From: Hydrogenimonas cancrithermarum
Lineage (GTDB): Bacteria > Campylobacterota > Campylobacteria > Campylobacterales > Hydrogenimonadaceae
Assembly: GCF_030296055.1 (NCBI RefSeq)
Contig: NZ_AP027370.1
Coordinates: 944,501-1,008,500, forward strand
DNA length: 64,000 nt
Reading direction: 5' to 3'
The translations under genes and the position numbers were made by a program. Below, piece after piece: positions 1-8,898 of this stretch (position 1 is its first letter; each line of letters opens with the position of its first letter). The notes beneath the pieces are model-generated. The model was not told where the DNA came from, did no database searches, and worked only from the letters and a program-made list of their open reading frames with translations.

Positions 1-147
1 ATAGTCTCTGACTTTATTCTCTTCCCACGATACACGACACCTTCGATCGCTTTCAAAGCCACCCGTCCGCTGTGCCGCGAACATGCCGGGCATCGGTCCA
101 AAACCGCTCGCAAGAGCAGCGTTTTTGAAAAAAGCGTGACGATCCAC
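1..147 (-). CDS. Partial ORF at the left edge with a Tat-like N-terminus
   Basis: An open frame starts at a GTG just after the stop of the UPF0763-like gene and runs for 49 codons off the window edge. The N-terminus reads VDRHAFFKNAALASGFG, which resembles a twin-arginine signal (consensus RRxFLK) with the second arginine replaced by histidine, followed by a mildly hydrophobic Ala/Gly stretch. A GGGA sits unusually close to the GTG, so the start is doubtful. In Campylobacter the gene at this place is, from memory, hemN, but the visible residues do not look like HemN. It could be an exported redox protein; the function is unknown. Confidence 0.4.
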   Translation of the reverse strand, partial: MDRHAFFKNAALASGFGPMPGMFAAQRTGGFESDRRCRVSWEENKVRDY

Positions 148-150
148 TCC

Positions 151-660
151 CTACAATCCGGCCTCGTCGAGATCCCGTTCGTCGATCTGCAGATCCTTGA
201 GCGAATAGAAGAGATTGGGGTGCTGGCGCTTGATGCTTTTGACGAGATTTTCGAGGTTGACATTGGAAGCTTCGGCGCCACTCTCCTTCAGACGTTTTTG
301 AAGTTCGTGCATCGCGACCGTCCAGACATCGTGAAAATCGATTGGAAGCTCTTTGGCGATCGCCCGCTCGAGGCGCGCTTTGAAGACCTCCTCGCCCATA
401 TGCTGGAGCGAATTCATGATTCCCATCATCGCCTCGGCAGAGGAGAGGACCATGAGCTTTCCATCCTCGTCGATGACGAACCATGGCTGTTCGTCACTCC
501 ACTTTCCGCGTTTGAGTTCGAGAATTTTATGCTCCCCGTCCTCCCCCGGTTTGATCTCCAGTACCGGCCGTTCCGAGGGTTTCGGCATCCCCAGTTTCTG
601 TGCGACCAGATCGATCTCCTTGAGCTGCTGCTCTGCCGGTAGGTTTTTCAGACTTTTCAT
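151..660 (-). CDS. UPF0763 (DUF2603)-like conserved protein
   Basis: A 169-residue soluble protein with no signal peptide or membrane segment. The phrases QPWFVIDEDGK and LPIDFHDVWTVAM resemble the UPF0763/DUF2603 family, which to my knowledge is confined to Campylobacterota and has no assigned function. An ATG four codons upstream exists, but the chosen ATG has GGAGG at ideal spacing. The upstream neighbour argF ends about a dozen bases before this start, so the two are probably co-transcribed. The same neighbour order (this family, argF, hemB, ribA) is remembered from Campylobacter, which supports the assignment. Family identity is from memory of the family and not from a search. Confidence 0.75.
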   Translation of the reverse strand: MKSLKNLPAEQQLKEIDLVAQKLGMPKPSERPVLEIKPGEDGEHKILELKRGKWSDEQPWFVIDEDGKLMVLSSAEAMMGIMNSLQHMGEEVFKARLERAIAKELPIDFHDVWTVAMHELQKRLKESGAEASNVNLENLVKSIKRQHPNLFYSLKDLQIDERDLDEAGL

Positions 661-672
661 ATCGCCCTCCAT

Positions 673-1602
673 TCAGACCTCGTCCCGTTTTCCGTCGAGC
701 CAGACCATCACACCCTTTTGGGCATGGAGTCGGTTCTCCGCTTCGTCGAAAACGACGCTCTGCGGCCCTTCGAGTACATCTTCGGTCACTTCGAGTCCCC
801 GGTAAGCGGGAAGGCAATGAAGGAAAATGGCGTCGGCGTGGGCCAGTTTCATCATCTTTTCATCGACCGTGTAGCCGGCGAAGTCTCTCAGACGCTTCTC
901 CTTCTCCTCCTCATCGCCCATCGAAACCCATGTGTCGGTCGTCACGACATCCGCACCCGCCACCGCATCTTCGGGGTCGTTCGTAAACAGAAGCGCCGCA
1001 CCGCTTCGCTGGGCAAACTCCATCGCGTCCACGACGATCTCGGGATTGCATTCGTACCCCTTCGGCGTCGCGATACGAAGTTCGAAACCGAGTTTGGCTG
1101 CGAGCATCAGCCAACTGTGCGCCATGTTGTTTCCGTCACCGATATAGGCGACAACCGGATTTCGATCTTTGCCGTGTTCCATCATCGTCATATAGTCGGC
1201 CATGAGCTGTACCGGATGGTACTCGTCGGTCAAACCGTTGATAACCGGTACGTTCGAGAAGCTCGCGAACTCTTCGAGTTTGCTCTGGCTGTAGGTTCGT
1301 ATCATCACCATGTCGCACATACGGCTGATCACACGTGCGGTATCCTTCATCGGCTCGCCACGCCCGAGCTGAATATCGCGTGACGAGAGGAACAGGCCCA
1401 TCCCGCCCAACTGGTAAATTCCCGTTTCGAAGCTCACACGCGTTCGGGTACTGCTCTTTTCAAAAATCATCGCCAATGTCTGTTTTTCCAGATAAGGCGT
1501 AAACCGCTTCGCTTTCACTTCCGCTTTGATGCGAAGCCCCAGTTCGATAATCTCTAAAATCTCTTCTTTCGTATAATCTTTCAGTGTCAAAAAATGTCTC
1601 AT
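673..1602 (-). CDS. argF: Ornithine carbamoyltransferase
   Basis: A 309-residue cytoplasmic enzyme of arginine biosynthesis that makes citrulline from ornithine and carbamoyl phosphate. The carbamoyl-phosphate motif STRTR is at about residues 51-55, the ornithine loop [11 protein letters not shown] is in the C-terminal half, and the HCLP motif with the conserved cysteine is at about 262-265. Length is normal for the family. A TTG two codons upstream is possible, but AAGGA is better placed for the ATG. The gene is followed directly by the UPF0763-like gene and preceded by hemB on the same strand, so it probably belongs to a hemB-argF-UPF0763 operon. Confidence 0.96.
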   Translation of the reverse strand: MRHFLTLKDYTKEEILEIIELGLRIKAEVKAKRFTPYLEKQTLAMIFEKSSTRTRVSFETGIYQLGGMGLFLSSRDIQLGRGEPMKDTARVISRMCDMVMIRTYSQSKLEEFASFSNVPVINGLTDEYHPVQLMADYMTMMEHGKDRNPVVAYIGDGNNMAHSWLMLAAKLGFELRIATPKGYECNPEIVVDAMEFAQRSGAALLFTNDPEDAVAGADVVTTDTWVSMGDEEEKEKRLRDFAGYTVDEKMMKLAHADAIFLHCLPAYRGLEVTEDVLEGPQSVVFDEAENRLHAQKGVMVWLDGKRDEV

Positions 1603-1650
1603 TACCAAAAATCCTTAATTTTCTCTATCCAAACGGCCGGGGAGTGGTGA

Positions 1651-2625
1651 CTAACGACCAAGAAGCAGCTTTGCCGCTTCCTTCGCATGATAACTAATGA
1701 TGATGTCCGCGCCTGCGCGCTTGAAACCCAACAGCGTCTCCATCATCACCCGCTCATAGTCGATGACCCCCGCTTTGGCCGCCATCTTCAGCATGCTGTA
1801 CTCGCCGCTGACGTTGTAGACCGCAAGCGGCAGGTCGCTCGCTTCGCGGATATCGCGGATGATGTCCATGTAAGCCAGCGCCGGCTTGACCATCAAAATG
1901 TCCGCCCCCTCGCGCTCGTCTTCGAGACTCTCTAGAATCGCTTCGCGGCGGTTGGCCGGGTCCATCTGGTAGCTACGACGGTCACCGAAGCTCGGCGCGC
2001 TCTCCGCCACGTCGCGGAACGGCCCGTAGTAGGCACTTGAAAACTTCGTCGAGTAGCTCATGATCGGGATATGGCTGAAGCCTGCATGGTCAAGCCCCTC
2101 ACGAATCGCCGTGATCATCCCGTCCATCATGCCGCTGGGGGCGATCATGTCGGCACCCGCTTTGGCATGGACGATCGCCTGTTTGGCGAGGTTTTGGAGT
2201 GTTATGTCATTGTCGACCGTCTGCAGCGCAGGGTTGAGCACGCCGCAATGGCCGTGATCGGTGTATTCGCAAAAACAAAGATCGGTAATCACGAGCATAT
2301 CGGGATGCGCCGCCTTGATTTCACGCAGCGCAGTCGCGATGATCCCATGCTCGCAAAGCGCGTCGCTGCCGACCGAATCCTTCACATCGGGGATGCCGAA
2401 AAGGATGATCGCTTCAAGACCCAGCGACTTGAGCGATTCACACTCTTTGACCGCTTCGTCGATGCTCATCTGGAAAACGCCCGGCATCGACGCCACTTCG
2501 TTTTTGATTCCCTCGCCGCTTCGAATGAAGAGAGGATAGATAAAGTCGTTCGGTGTCAAAACCGTCTCGCGGACGAGATCACGAAGGACGGGATGGAGCC
2601 GCTTGCGTCTGAAACGTGCGAACAT
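1651..2625 (-). CDS. hemB: Delta-aminolevulinic acid dehydratase (porphobilinogen synthase)
   Basis: A 324-residue enzyme that condenses two 5-aminolevulinate molecules into porphobilinogen for heme synthesis. Both Schiff-base lysine regions are present ([16 protein letters not shown] and [12 protein letters not shown]). The metal loop [13 protein letters not shown] keeps the three cysteines of the zinc-type enzymes. The frame is open 26 codons further upstream, but that extension is not conserved-looking and reaches the divergent ribA. The chosen ATG begins [12 protein letters not shown], the usual HemB N-terminus. Heme supply fits the pentaheme cytochrome nearby. The upstream region is shared with ribA, transcribed the other way. 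Confidence 0.95.
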   Translation of the reverse strand: MFARFRRKRLHPVLRDLVRETVLTPNDFIYPLFIRSGEGIKNEVASMPGVFQMSIDEAVKECESLKSLGLEAIILFGIPDVKDSVGSDALCEHGIIATALREIKAAHPDMLVITDLCFCEYTDHGHCGVLNPALQTVDNDITLQNLAKQAIVHAKAGADMIAPSGMMDGMITAIREGLDHAGFSHIPIMSYSTKFSSAYYGPFRDVAESAPSFGDRRSYQMDPANRREAILESLEDEREGADILMVKPALAYMDIIRDIREASDLPLAVYNVSGEYSMLKMAAKAGVIDYERVMMETLLGFKRAGADIIISYHAKEAAKLLLGR

Positions 2626-2646
2626 GGGCAAAACCTTTACATATGG

Positions 2647-2652
2647 TATAAT
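2647..2652 (+). promoter_or_regulatory. Probable -10 element for the ribA operon
   Basis: A perfect TATAAT lies in the 80-bp hemB/ribA divergent gap, 53 bp before the ribA ATG. There is no clear -35 box, which is common in Campylobacterota. The hemB promoter must lie in the same gap on the other strand, but I could not fix it. Confidence 0.5.
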
Positions 2653-2705
2653 CGCAATCAATATTGAAAGCATGTATTTTACCAAAACATTAGGAAAAAT
2701 CACGA

Positions 2706-3284
2706 ATGAACGTTGAAATCTCCGAAGTCGCCAACCTCCCCACGAAGTTCGGCGACTTCAAAATCCAGGCATTCAAAGAACTTCTCTCCAACGGTTGCTT
2801 CAAAGAACACCTGGCCATCTTTACCGACCCGATCCCCGAAACTCCGGTCGTGCGAGTCCACTCCGAATGCCTGACCGGGGACGCGCTCGGAAGCCGCAAA
2901 TGCGACTGCGGCGAGCAACTCGAATTCGCCCTTCACATGATCCAGAGCCAAGGCGGTATGGTGATCTACCTACGACAGGAAGGGCGAAACATCGGGCTTT
3001 TGAACAAAGTCAACGCCTACGCTCTGCAAGACCGCGGGCTCGACACCGTCGCGGCCAACCACCAGCTCGGATTCAGTGCCGACGAACGCACATACGAGAT
3101 GGTCGAAACGATTCTGGCCCACTTCGAGATCGAAAAGATCCGCCTCCTGACCAACAATCCGAAAAAGATCGAAAGCCTGGAGGGGATCGAAATTGTCGAA
3201 CGCCTGCCGATTATCGTCGAAGCCAACCCGCACAACATAACCTATCTACAAACAAAAAAAGAGAAGATGGGACACCTGTTTTGA
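2706..3284 (+). CDS. ribA: GTP cyclohydrolase II
   Basis: A 192-residue enzyme catalysing the first step of riboflavin synthesis, GTP to 2,5-diamino-6-ribosylamino-pyrimidinone phosphate with release of formate. The zinc site is visible as C-x10-C-x-C in [19 protein letters not shown], followed by [11 protein letters not shown], a family signature, and the C-terminal [12 protein letters not shown]. It is a stand-alone RibA, not fused to RibB. The stop overlaps the TTG start of rsmG, so the two are translationally coupled. This adjacency is also known in Campylobacter. Confidence 0.96.
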   Translation: MNVEISEVANLPTKFGDFKIQAFKELLSNGCFKEHLAIFTDPIPETPVVRVHSECLTGDALGSRKCDCGEQLEFALHMIQSQGGMVIYLRQEGRNIGLLNKVNAYALQDRGLDTVAANHQLGFSADERTYEMVETILAHFEIEKIRLLTNNPKKIESLEGIEIVERLPIIVEANPHNITYLQTKKEKMGHLF

Positions 3285-3874
3285 GCCTGAAACGAACAAT
3301 TGAAAATGTCGGTATCGACCTCTCTGAAACGATCCACAAAAACCTCGACGCTTTTGCCAAACACCTGATGAAGTGGAACCGTATCCACAACCTGACGGGC
3401 GCGAAAACCCGTACGGCGATCGATACACAGATCCTCGACTCGATCTGGCCATTGACCTTTCTACCCGAACGCGACTCGCTGCTCGATATAGGCACGGGTG
3501 CCGGTTTTCCGGGGATGGTCCTGGCCATCGCTCTGCCCGAAACCGAGTGTACGCTCTGCGAACCGCTTCGAAAGCGAGCGGCGTTTTTACGCTTCATCGC
3601 CCGTGAGCTGGGGCTGAAAAACGTCACTGTCGAAGCCAAACGTGTCGAAGCACTCGAGGTACGCCCCTACACGCTCATCACTTCCCGTGCCGTGACCGAG
3701 ACACCCACCCTCATCGACTGGAGCCGCCCTTTTGTATCGGAAGGTACGCAGATGCTCTTTTACAAAGGAGAGCAGGTTTTCGAAGAGATCGAGGGGCTCG
3801 ACGCATGTGGCGTCGAACTCATCTCGCGCGACAAGCGCAACTATTTATGGATAAAGGAAGCCTCCAAATGCTGA
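3281..3874 (+). CDS. rsmG: 16S rRNA (guanine-527-N7) methyltransferase
   Basis: A 197-residue SAM-dependent methyltransferase (formerly GidB) that modifies G527 of 16S rRNA. The SAM loop [12 protein letters not shown] and the RsmG-typical KRAAFLRF and SRAVT segments are in the expected order. The frame is open far upstream through ribA, but homology-like sequence begins at [10 protein letters not shown], so a TTG overlapping the ribA stop codon (TTGA) is the likely start. The 3' end overlaps the ATG of the next gene (ATGCTGA), so ribA, rsmG and the following small genes form one tightly coupled operon. Confidence 0.9.
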   Translation: MSLKRTIENVGIDLSETIHKNLDAFAKHLMKWNRIHNLTGAKTRTAIDTQILDSIWPLTFLPERDSLLDIGTGAGFPGMVLAIALPETECTLCEPLRKRAAFLRFIARELGLKNVTVEAKRVEALEVRPYTLITSRAVTETPTLIDWSRPFVSEGTQMLFYKGEQVFEEIEGLDACGVELISRDKRNYLWIKEASKC

Positions 3875-4104
3875 AAATCGTACTTACCATCGCCGTCATC
3901 GCGGCAGTCTATTTCTTTCTGATCAAAAAGCCGAAAGTCACCCAAAAACGACAGGAGCGCGCCGAAGCCGAAAAACGTAAACCCGGCAAAGATGAGGAGA
4001 TCATGGTCGAGTGCGAAAAGTGTGGCACCTTCGTCAGTTCCCATGAAGCGATCATCGTCGGCGGCAAATACTACTGTTCCAAAAGCTGTGCTGGAGTGAA
4101 ATGA
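3868..4104 (+). CDS. PP0621-family small membrane-anchored zinc-ribbon protein
   Basis: A 78-residue protein with an N-terminal membrane segment ([18 protein letters not shown]), a charged Lys/Glu linker, and a C-terminal CEKCGTFVSSHEAI...YYCSKSC unit, which supplies CxxC plus CxxxC as a likely small zinc ribbon facing the cytoplasm. This layout matches the PP0621 family of uncharacterised bacterial proteins as I remember it. The start overlaps the rsmG stop, and the stop overlaps the next start (ATGATGA), so it is translated as part of the ribA-rsmG operon. An upstream in-frame ATG would lie deep inside rsmG and was rejected. Confidence 0.75.
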   Translation: MLKIVLTIAVIAAVYFFLIKKPKVTQKRQERAEAEKRKPGKDEEIMVECEKCGTFVSSHEAIIVGGKYYCSKSCAGVK

Positions 4105-4493
4105 TGATCATTATCGGCCACCCCGATATTCCGTTCGACCCGCTTCACTATGTCGAGCGTATCGAAGAGATTGCCAAAACCCCGCCGAACAGCACATTGT
4201 GGCTCGGACCTTTCAGCGGCGCCAAAGCGATCGCAAAACACTGCTTCGAAAATCGCATTGCCTACACGGTGATGGCCGAGTCGGTGAGAGATGCCCTGCT
4301 GGCAAACGCTTTGCATGCGCGCTTCATCCTCGCTGACAAGACGCTGGCGCCCAAACTCCAGAAAATCGCCGAAACCTACCTTTTCGATGCCAAAATTATC
4401 GTACCGGTTTCCGAAGAGAGCGAGATGGAAGCGATCGCCCAAATGGGAATCGACGGCGTCATTTTTCAAAATGCGATTATTTTCTCTGAATAA
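4101..4493 (+). CDS. Conserved hypothetical protein, possible NAD-independent Rossmann-like fold
   Basis: A 130-residue soluble protein without a signal peptide. It shows alternating beta-strand and helix blocks (MIIIGHPDIPFD, TLWLGPFSGAKAIAKHC, AYTVMAESVRDALLANAL, ARFILADKTLAPKLQKIAETY, AKIIVPVSEESEMEAIAQMGIDGVIF), suggesting a small alpha/beta fold. I do not recognise a catalytic motif. It is the last gene of the ribA operon, its ATG overlapping the previous stop. Genes of this type between rsmG and htpX may be specific to the phylum; no function is assigned. Confidence 0.7.
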   Translation: MMIIIGHPDIPFDPLHYVERIEEIAKTPPNSTLWLGPFSGAKAIAKHCFENRIAYTVMAESVRDALLANALHARFILADKTLAPKLQKIAETYLFDAKIIVPVSEESEMEAIAQMGIDGVIFQNAIIFSE

Positions 4494-4495
4494 TC

Positions 4496-4524
4496 TTGAC
4501 TTTAGTTGATTTCGATAGTATATT
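4496..4524 (+). promoter_or_regulatory. Sigma-70 type promoter of htpX
   Basis: TTGACT and TATATT are separated by 17 bp, close to the vegetative consensus. The start point would fall near position 4531, leaving a 5' leader of about 78 nt before htpX. Confidence 0.7.
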
Positions 4525-4541
4525 TTAGTCGACAGCACTAA
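4525..4541. promoter_or_regulatory. Inverted repeat at the htpX start point, possible operator
   Basis: TTAGT and ACTAA flank seven bases and directly abut the -10 box, so a bound protein would cover the transcription start. It is shorter than CIRCE (TTAGCACTC-N9-GAGTGCTAA) and is not an HspR HAIR site. Heat-shock control of htpX would make sense, but this is inference. Confidence 0.35.
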
Positions 4542-4556
4542 AGAATCGACATGGAA

Positions 4557-4569
4557 ATGGCGAAGCCAT
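4557..4569. repeat. GAA-loop mini-hairpin in the htpX leader
   Basis: ATGGC-GAA-GCCAT, a five-base-pair stem around GAA. Its core GCGAAGC is known as an exceptionally stable DNA hairpin. Similar hairpins occur next to tandem tracts elsewhere in the window (see the 48.66 kb site). Confidence 0.5.
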
Positions 4570-4608
4570 ATCCTGAATTTTTCACTATTAATTTGAAAGG
4601 ACTTCAAA

Positions 4609-5472
4609 ATGGAAGCGGTCAAAACCGTTATATTGCTTACATTGATGACCCTTTTGATGGTCTGGATCGGTGGTATCTTCGGCGGTACGAGCGGGATGTT
4701 CATCGCCCTGCTGATCGCCGGCGTCATGAACTTTTTCTCATACTTCTACTCCGACAAACTGGTGCTTGCGCACTACCACGCCGTCGAAGTGGACGAACAC
4801 AGCGCACCCGGGCTCATCGCCATCGTACGCCGCCTGGCCGACAAAGCGGGCCTTCCGATGCCCAAAGTCTACATCATCCCCGAACCCGTACCCAATGCCT
4901 TCGCGACGGGACGCAACCCGCAGCATGCGGCGGTGGCGGTGACCGAAGGCTTGCTCGATCTGCTTGACGAAGAGGAGATCGAAGCGGTGCTGGCCCATGA
5001 ACTCAGCCACGTCTGCCACTACGACATCCTGATCGGAACGATCGCCGCGACAATCGCAGGCGCCATCGCCTGGATCGCCAACATCATGCAGTTCGGTGCC
5101 TTTTTCGGCGGCGGGCGCGACGAGAACAGCCCCAACCCGATCGTCATGATCGTTCTTTCGATCATCCTGCCAATCGCGGCAGGTATTATCCAGATGGCGG
5201 TAAGCCGAAGCCGCGAATTCGAAGCCGATGCCGGTGCCGCACGCCTGACAGGCCATCCGGAGTGGCTGGAGAGCGCACTCGTCAAACTCGAAAACTACAA
5301 CCGCCAAGGCATCCTGCCCGAAGCGACGCCCGAGACGGCACATATGTTCATCGTCAACCCCTTCACCGGCAAAGACATCAGTTTCGCCAACCTTTTCAGA
5401 ACCCATCCGACGACCGAACAGCGCATCGAGCGCCTGGAACAGATCCGACATGAAATGATGGGCGGCCGATGA
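4609..5472 (+). CDS. htpX: Membrane zinc metalloprotease HtpX
   Basis: A 287-residue inner-membrane M48 protease involved in membrane protein quality control. There are two N-terminal membrane helices (about 5-48), the zinc motif HELSH at 130-134, two more hydrophobic segments (about 140-200) and the third zinc ligand region [15 protein letters not shown]. The C-terminal [11 protein letters not shown] is typical of the family. AAGGA precedes the ATG. It has its own promoter, so it is likely expressed separately from the ribA operon, and its stop overlaps the next gene's start. Confidence 0.95.
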   Translation: MEAVKTVILLTLMTLLMVWIGGIFGGTSGMFIALLIAGVMNFFSYFYSDKLVLAHYHAVEVDEHSAPGLIAIVRRLADKAGLPMPKVYIIPEPVPNAFATGRNPQHAAVAVTEGLLDLLDEEEIEAVLAHELSHVCHYDILIGTIAATIAGAIAWIANIMQFGAFFGGGRDENSPNPIVMIVLSIILPIAAGIIQMAVSRSREFEADAGAARLTGHPEWLESALVKLENYNRQGILPEATPETAHMFIVNPFTGKDISFANLFRTHPTTEQRIERLEQIRHEMMGGR

Positions 5473-6371
5473 GCCAGCGCTTTATCAACTACATCAAGTG
5501 TGTCGGCACCGGCTCCAAACACAACCGTGACCTGACACATGAAGAGATGCGCGATGCGGTGGCGCAGATACTGAGTCAAGAGGCGGCACCGGAACAGACG
5601 GCCGCCTTTCTGCTCGGCTGGCGCCTCAAGCCGGAGAGCGTGGAAGAGTTTCGCGCAGCACTGGAAGTACTCGACGAATCGACCGTGAAGCGTCCTGTCG
5701 AAAACGGCCTCGAGCTTGGCTATCCCTTCGACGGCAAAGCCGATAACCCTTACATCTTCACCCTCGCTGCGCCCATGGTCGCCCCATTCGGCCTCAATCT
5801 CGTCGTAAATGGCGGCGCCCTGCAGCCCTCCAAAGGGGGTGCGACGGTTCGGGACGTATGCTCCGCCCTGCCACTGCCAGAAAACATCCACTATTTCGAC
5901 CGTACCGACTACTGCAAACCGCTGGCCGATTTGACACCGATCCGTCAGACACTGGGCCTGCGCACCGGCCTCAATACCATCGAACGCCTTCCGAACGTCG
6001 GCATGTGCGATACGGCGCTCATCGGCGTCTTCCACAAACCTTACGTCAAAAAATATGTCGAAATTTTCGGCAACCGCTACAAACGGCTGGTCATCGTCAA
6101 AGGGAACGAAGGCACACCCGAAATATTCGGCAAATGCCGCCTCTGGGTCTGTGAAAACGGAAATACCGAAGAGATTCTCCTCGATCCGGCCGATTTCGGT
6201 ATAGAGTACAAAAAGTCGTTCGATCGCATCGACGAAGCCGAAGCCCTGGAGATGGTGAAAAATCCCTCCGACGGGTTGATGCAGATCGCGAAACTCAACG
6301 CCGCCCTTTGGCTCTTCGCCAAAAGCGAAGCCCCAAGTATCGAAGAAGCCTGGACACTGCTGAATGGATAA
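5469..6371 (+). CDS. Glycosyl transferase family 3 protein, TrpD2/YbiB-like
   Basis: A 300-residue protein with the fold of anthranilate phosphoribosyltransferase: an N-terminal helical domain ([33 protein letters not shown]) and a nucleoside phosphorylase-like body. The canonical KHGNR loop of TrpD is replaced by [20 protein letters not shown], so it is probably not the tryptophan enzyme but a TrpD2/YbiB-type paralogue. YbiB in E. coli is reported to bind nucleic acid. The start overlaps the htpX stop (GATGAG) and the end overlaps the MFS gene start. Confidence 0.75.
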   Translation: MSQRFINYIKCVGTGSKHNRDLTHEEMRDAVAQILSQEAAPEQTAAFLLGWRLKPESVEEFRAALEVLDESTVKRPVENGLELGYPFDGKADNPYIFTLAAPMVAPFGLNLVVNGGALQPSKGGATVRDVCSALPLPENIHYFDRTDYCKPLADLTPIRQTLGLRTGLNTIERLPNVGMCDTALIGVFHKPYVKKYVEIFGNRYKRLVIVKGNEGTPEIFGKCRLWVCENGNTEEILLDPADFGIEYKKSFDRIDEAEALEMVKNPSDGLMQIAKLNAALWLFAKSEAPSIEEAWTLLNG

Positions 6372-7578
6372 ATTCTCCAATCACGTCAAAAACATTCTCC
6401 ACGGCTTCTTTCTCGCCGTCGGCACCACGGTCGCCGAGCCGGCCACGATTCTACCGCTGATGGTCAACTACTTCGGTGGCAGTCCGGTGCTCATCGGCTT
6501 TTTCAGCGGCCTTCTGCGCGGCGGCGCGGTGCTGATGCAGCTCTTCGCTGCCTACAAAGCGCAACACTACGCCCGTATGCTCCCCTACCTGCGCCGCGTC
6601 TTCATCGCCCGCTTCCTGTCGTGGTTTTCGATCGGTGTGGCGATCATGCTCTTTGGTAAAGAGTACCCGACGCTGACCCTCTGGTGCATCGGCATCGGCC
6701 TCTTCTTCTTCTCCTTCAGCGCCGGGTTCGGGGCGATCTACTTCCGTGAGATCGTCGCGAAGATTTTCACCCACAAATTCCGCGGCAAGACGATGGCGTG
6801 GCGGCAGTTTTTCGCGGGGCTCGGCTCCATTATCAGCGGTGCCGTGGCCGCATATGTCCTCGAAGCTTTCGAACCACCCTACGACTTCGGTTACCTCTTC
6901 ATGCTCAGCGCCATTCTGATGGGAGTTGGGCTTCTGGCTTTCGCCACTGTCGAAGAGCCCGTCAAGGAGCATTTCGAAACGAAGATCGAATCGTTCACCG
7001 GTTTTTTGAAACACGCCCTTGAAATCCTGAAAGCCGACAAACAGCTGCAGACTCAGATTTTGACCTTTCTTTTCGCCTATAGCTACCTCATTGCCCTTCC
7101 GTTCATCATCCTCGACGCCAAAGAGACCATCGACCTGACAGGCACCGCCATCGGTCTTCTTATCACGACTCAGATGATCGGTGCGATGGTCAGCAACATC
7201 GTCTGGGGGAAACTGGGGGCCGCAGGCCGCTACCGCCTCATCGCCAACATTGCCATCGCGATGCAGCTGGCCGCCGTCGTGCTCGCCTTCTTCGCCGACT
7301 CGCTGCCGACCTACATGCTCATCTTCTTCCTTTTCGGTGCCGCCGCCGACGGCAACCGAATCGCCTCGAGCAACCTCATCCTGATCCTGGCACCCGAAGC
7401 GAAACGCCCGCTCTACGTCGCTGTGCAGATGAACATCGTCTCGCTCGGAATGTTCTTTTCGATCCTCGGCGGCTTCGTGCTCCATTTCGGCAGTTACACT
7501 CTTCTTTACGCCATCGCCGCAGCGGCACTCCTTTTCGCACTGGTCATGTCGTTCCGATTGAAAGATTCGTTGAATTGA
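6364..7578 (+). CDS. Major facilitator superfamily transporter
   Basis: A 404-residue inner-membrane protein with about 12 hydrophobic segments arranged as two halves joined by a charged loop near residues 195-220 (EEPVKEHFETKIESF). The N-terminal half has the arginine-rich cytoplasmic loop after the second helix and FRGKTMAWRQFFAGLGSIISG later. The substrate cannot be told from sequence. The start overlaps the stop of the TrpD2-like gene by 8 bp, suggesting co-transcription with htpX. Confidence 0.85.
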   Translation: MDKFSNHVKNILHGFFLAVGTTVAEPATILPLMVNYFGGSPVLIGFFSGLLRGGAVLMQLFAAYKAQHYARMLPYLRRVFIARFLSWFSIGVAIMLFGKEYPTLTLWCIGIGLFFFSFSAGFGAIYFREIVAKIFTHKFRGKTMAWRQFFAGLGSIISGAVAAYVLEAFEPPYDFGYLFMLSAILMGVGLLAFATVEEPVKEHFETKIESFTGFLKHALEILKADKQLQTQILTFLFAYSYLIALPFIILDAKETIDLTGTAIGLLITTQMIGAMVSNIVWGKLGAAGRYRLIANIAIAMQLAAVVLAFFADSLPTYMLIFFLFGAAADGNRIASSNLILILAPEAKRPLYVAVQMNIVSLGMFFSILGGFVLHFGSYTLLYAIAAAALLFALVMSFRLKDSLN

Positions 7579-7641
7579 TGAAAATCATAGATAGCAGGAA
7601 CCGGATCGGATAAAATGCGGTCAAAAAACAAGGATTCGACC

Positions 7642-8799
7642 ATGTTACGTTTGACCTTTCTGCTGATTGCGGCTCTCGATCTTTTCGCCACCCAGGGCTT
7701 CGTCAGTTCCAACGTCTGTAAAAAGTGCCACCCCATCATCTCCAAAGAGTACAGCGCTTCGATGCATAAAAACGCGTCGATCCACAACGATCCGGTCCAC
7801 AGGGCGGTCTGGGAGAAACACCCGCTGAAAAAGAGCGGAAAGTACGTGTGCGCCTCCTGCCATACGCCAACCGATACGAAAATCATGCAAGCGCTCAAAA
7901 GCAAAAAATCCGCTCTGCCGGAAGAGAATGCCATACAGAAAAACGAACCGATCGGCTGTGCCTACTGCCACCGTATTAAAGATATCGAAATCCATGCGAA
8001 AGCGAATCTCAATATCCTTAACGAAACACCCAAGTTCTATTACGCTTCGAAAGAGGGCAAGAGCGAAAAGCGCGTCGTCAAGTTCCATGAGGAGAGCAGT
8101 TTTTTCGGTCTGAGCAAAAAGACCGCCGGCTCCCCTTTCCATACGATCGATTACGGCAATGAAAACTTTTCCGACGGCAAGATGTGCCTCGGCTGTCACG
8201 ACCACAAACGCAACGACAAAGGTTTCGCCATCTGTTCGATGGATATCGAAAGCTCCGAAAAAAGTACAAACAACTGTATCAGCTGCCATATGCCACAGGT
8301 CGAAGGCTCCTACTCCACGATCGCCAAAAGCAAAACGCATGCCTACCACGGATTCACGGGGCTCCACAACCGGCCCGATATGCTTAAAAGCTACATTACG
8401 TTAAAAGCGACTGCGAAAGAGGGGAAACTCTCCGTTACGCTGAAAAACGGTGCCGATCACAAACTTTTCGCCCATCCGCTCCGCCTCGCACAACTGCGTA
8501 TCGAGATCGGCCGCGATGGCAAAACGATTCGGCTGGAACCGGTCAACTTCTTCACGATACTCGGACATAACGGTAAACCGGCGATGCCATGGAGTGCGGA
8601 TTCGATTCTGAAACAGAATGTGATCAAAGCGCATGAAGAGAAGCGAATCGACATGGCGTTCACTCCCCGAAAAGGCGACGAAGTACGCGTAACCCTCGGC
8701 TACTACATCGTCAATCCGAAAGCCGCCGGAAAACTGGGGATCACCCAAAAAGATTTCACGACATTCCGCACCCTTGTGTCAAAAATCTTCTTTTTCTAG
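7642..8799 (+). CDS. Pentaheme cytochrome c, cytochrome c-554-like
   Basis: A 385-residue exported protein with a signal peptide (MLRLTFLLIAALDLFATQG) followed by five CxxCH heme sites: CKKCH, CASCH, CAYCH, CLGCH and CISCH. The spacing places four in the first 220 residues and the fifth around residue 220-225. The C-terminal third has no heme motif and looks beta-rich (VTLKNGADHKLFAHPLRLAQLRIEIG). It resembles the cytochrome c-554/multiheme family of periplasmic electron carriers; donor and acceptor are unknown. AAGGA precedes this ATG. It may belong with the following envelope genes. Confidence 0.85.
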   Translation: MLRLTFLLIAALDLFATQGFVSSNVCKKCHPIISKEYSASMHKNASIHNDPVHRAVWEKHPLKKSGKYVCASCHTPTDTKIMQALKSKKSALPEENAIQKNEPIGCAYCHRIKDIEIHAKANLNILNETPKFYYASKEGKSEKRVVKFHEESSFFGLSKKTAGSPFHTIDYGNENFSDGKMCLGCHDHKRNDKGFAICSMDIESSEKSTNNCISCHMPQVEGSYSTIAKSKTHAYHGFTGLHNRPDMLKSYITLKATAKEGKLSVTLKNGADHKLFAHPLRLAQLRIEIGRDGKTIRLEPVNFFTILGHNGKPAMPWSADSILKQNVIKAHEEKRIDMAFTPRKGDEVRVTLGYYIVNPKAAGKLGITQKDFTTFRTLVSKIFFF

Positions 8800-8817
8800 C
8801 TGTAAAAATTGTTTTTA

Positions 8818-8837
8818 TGAATATTTATGAATATTTA
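8818..8837 (+). repeat. Direct repeat in the lipoprotein upstream region
   Basis: ATGAATATTT occurs twice in tandem in the AT-rich 99-bp gap before the large lipoprotein gene. It could be an UP element or a regulator site; no -10/-35 pair stands out clearly (TATAGT and TAAAAT are both possible -10 boxes). Confidence 0.3.
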
Positions 8838-8898
8838 AGTTCGATTCTTTTATGATCTTATCTATAGTTTAAAATAATAATTCAAGGAGTGAATCGTC

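Noticed and set aside
4525-4541. CIRCE or HspR site at htpX
   Set aside because: The arms are only five bases and the spacer and sequence do not match either consensus; kept only as an unnamed inverted repeat.
5295-6380. 361-codon minus frame opposite the TrpD2-like gene
   Set aside because: Antisense of a gene with clear family features and tight operon overlaps on both sides.
6451-7485. Long minus-strand frame opposite the MFS gene
   Set aside because: Asp/Glu/His-rich sequence typical of the antisense of a membrane protein in GC-rich DNA; no ribosome site or domain.
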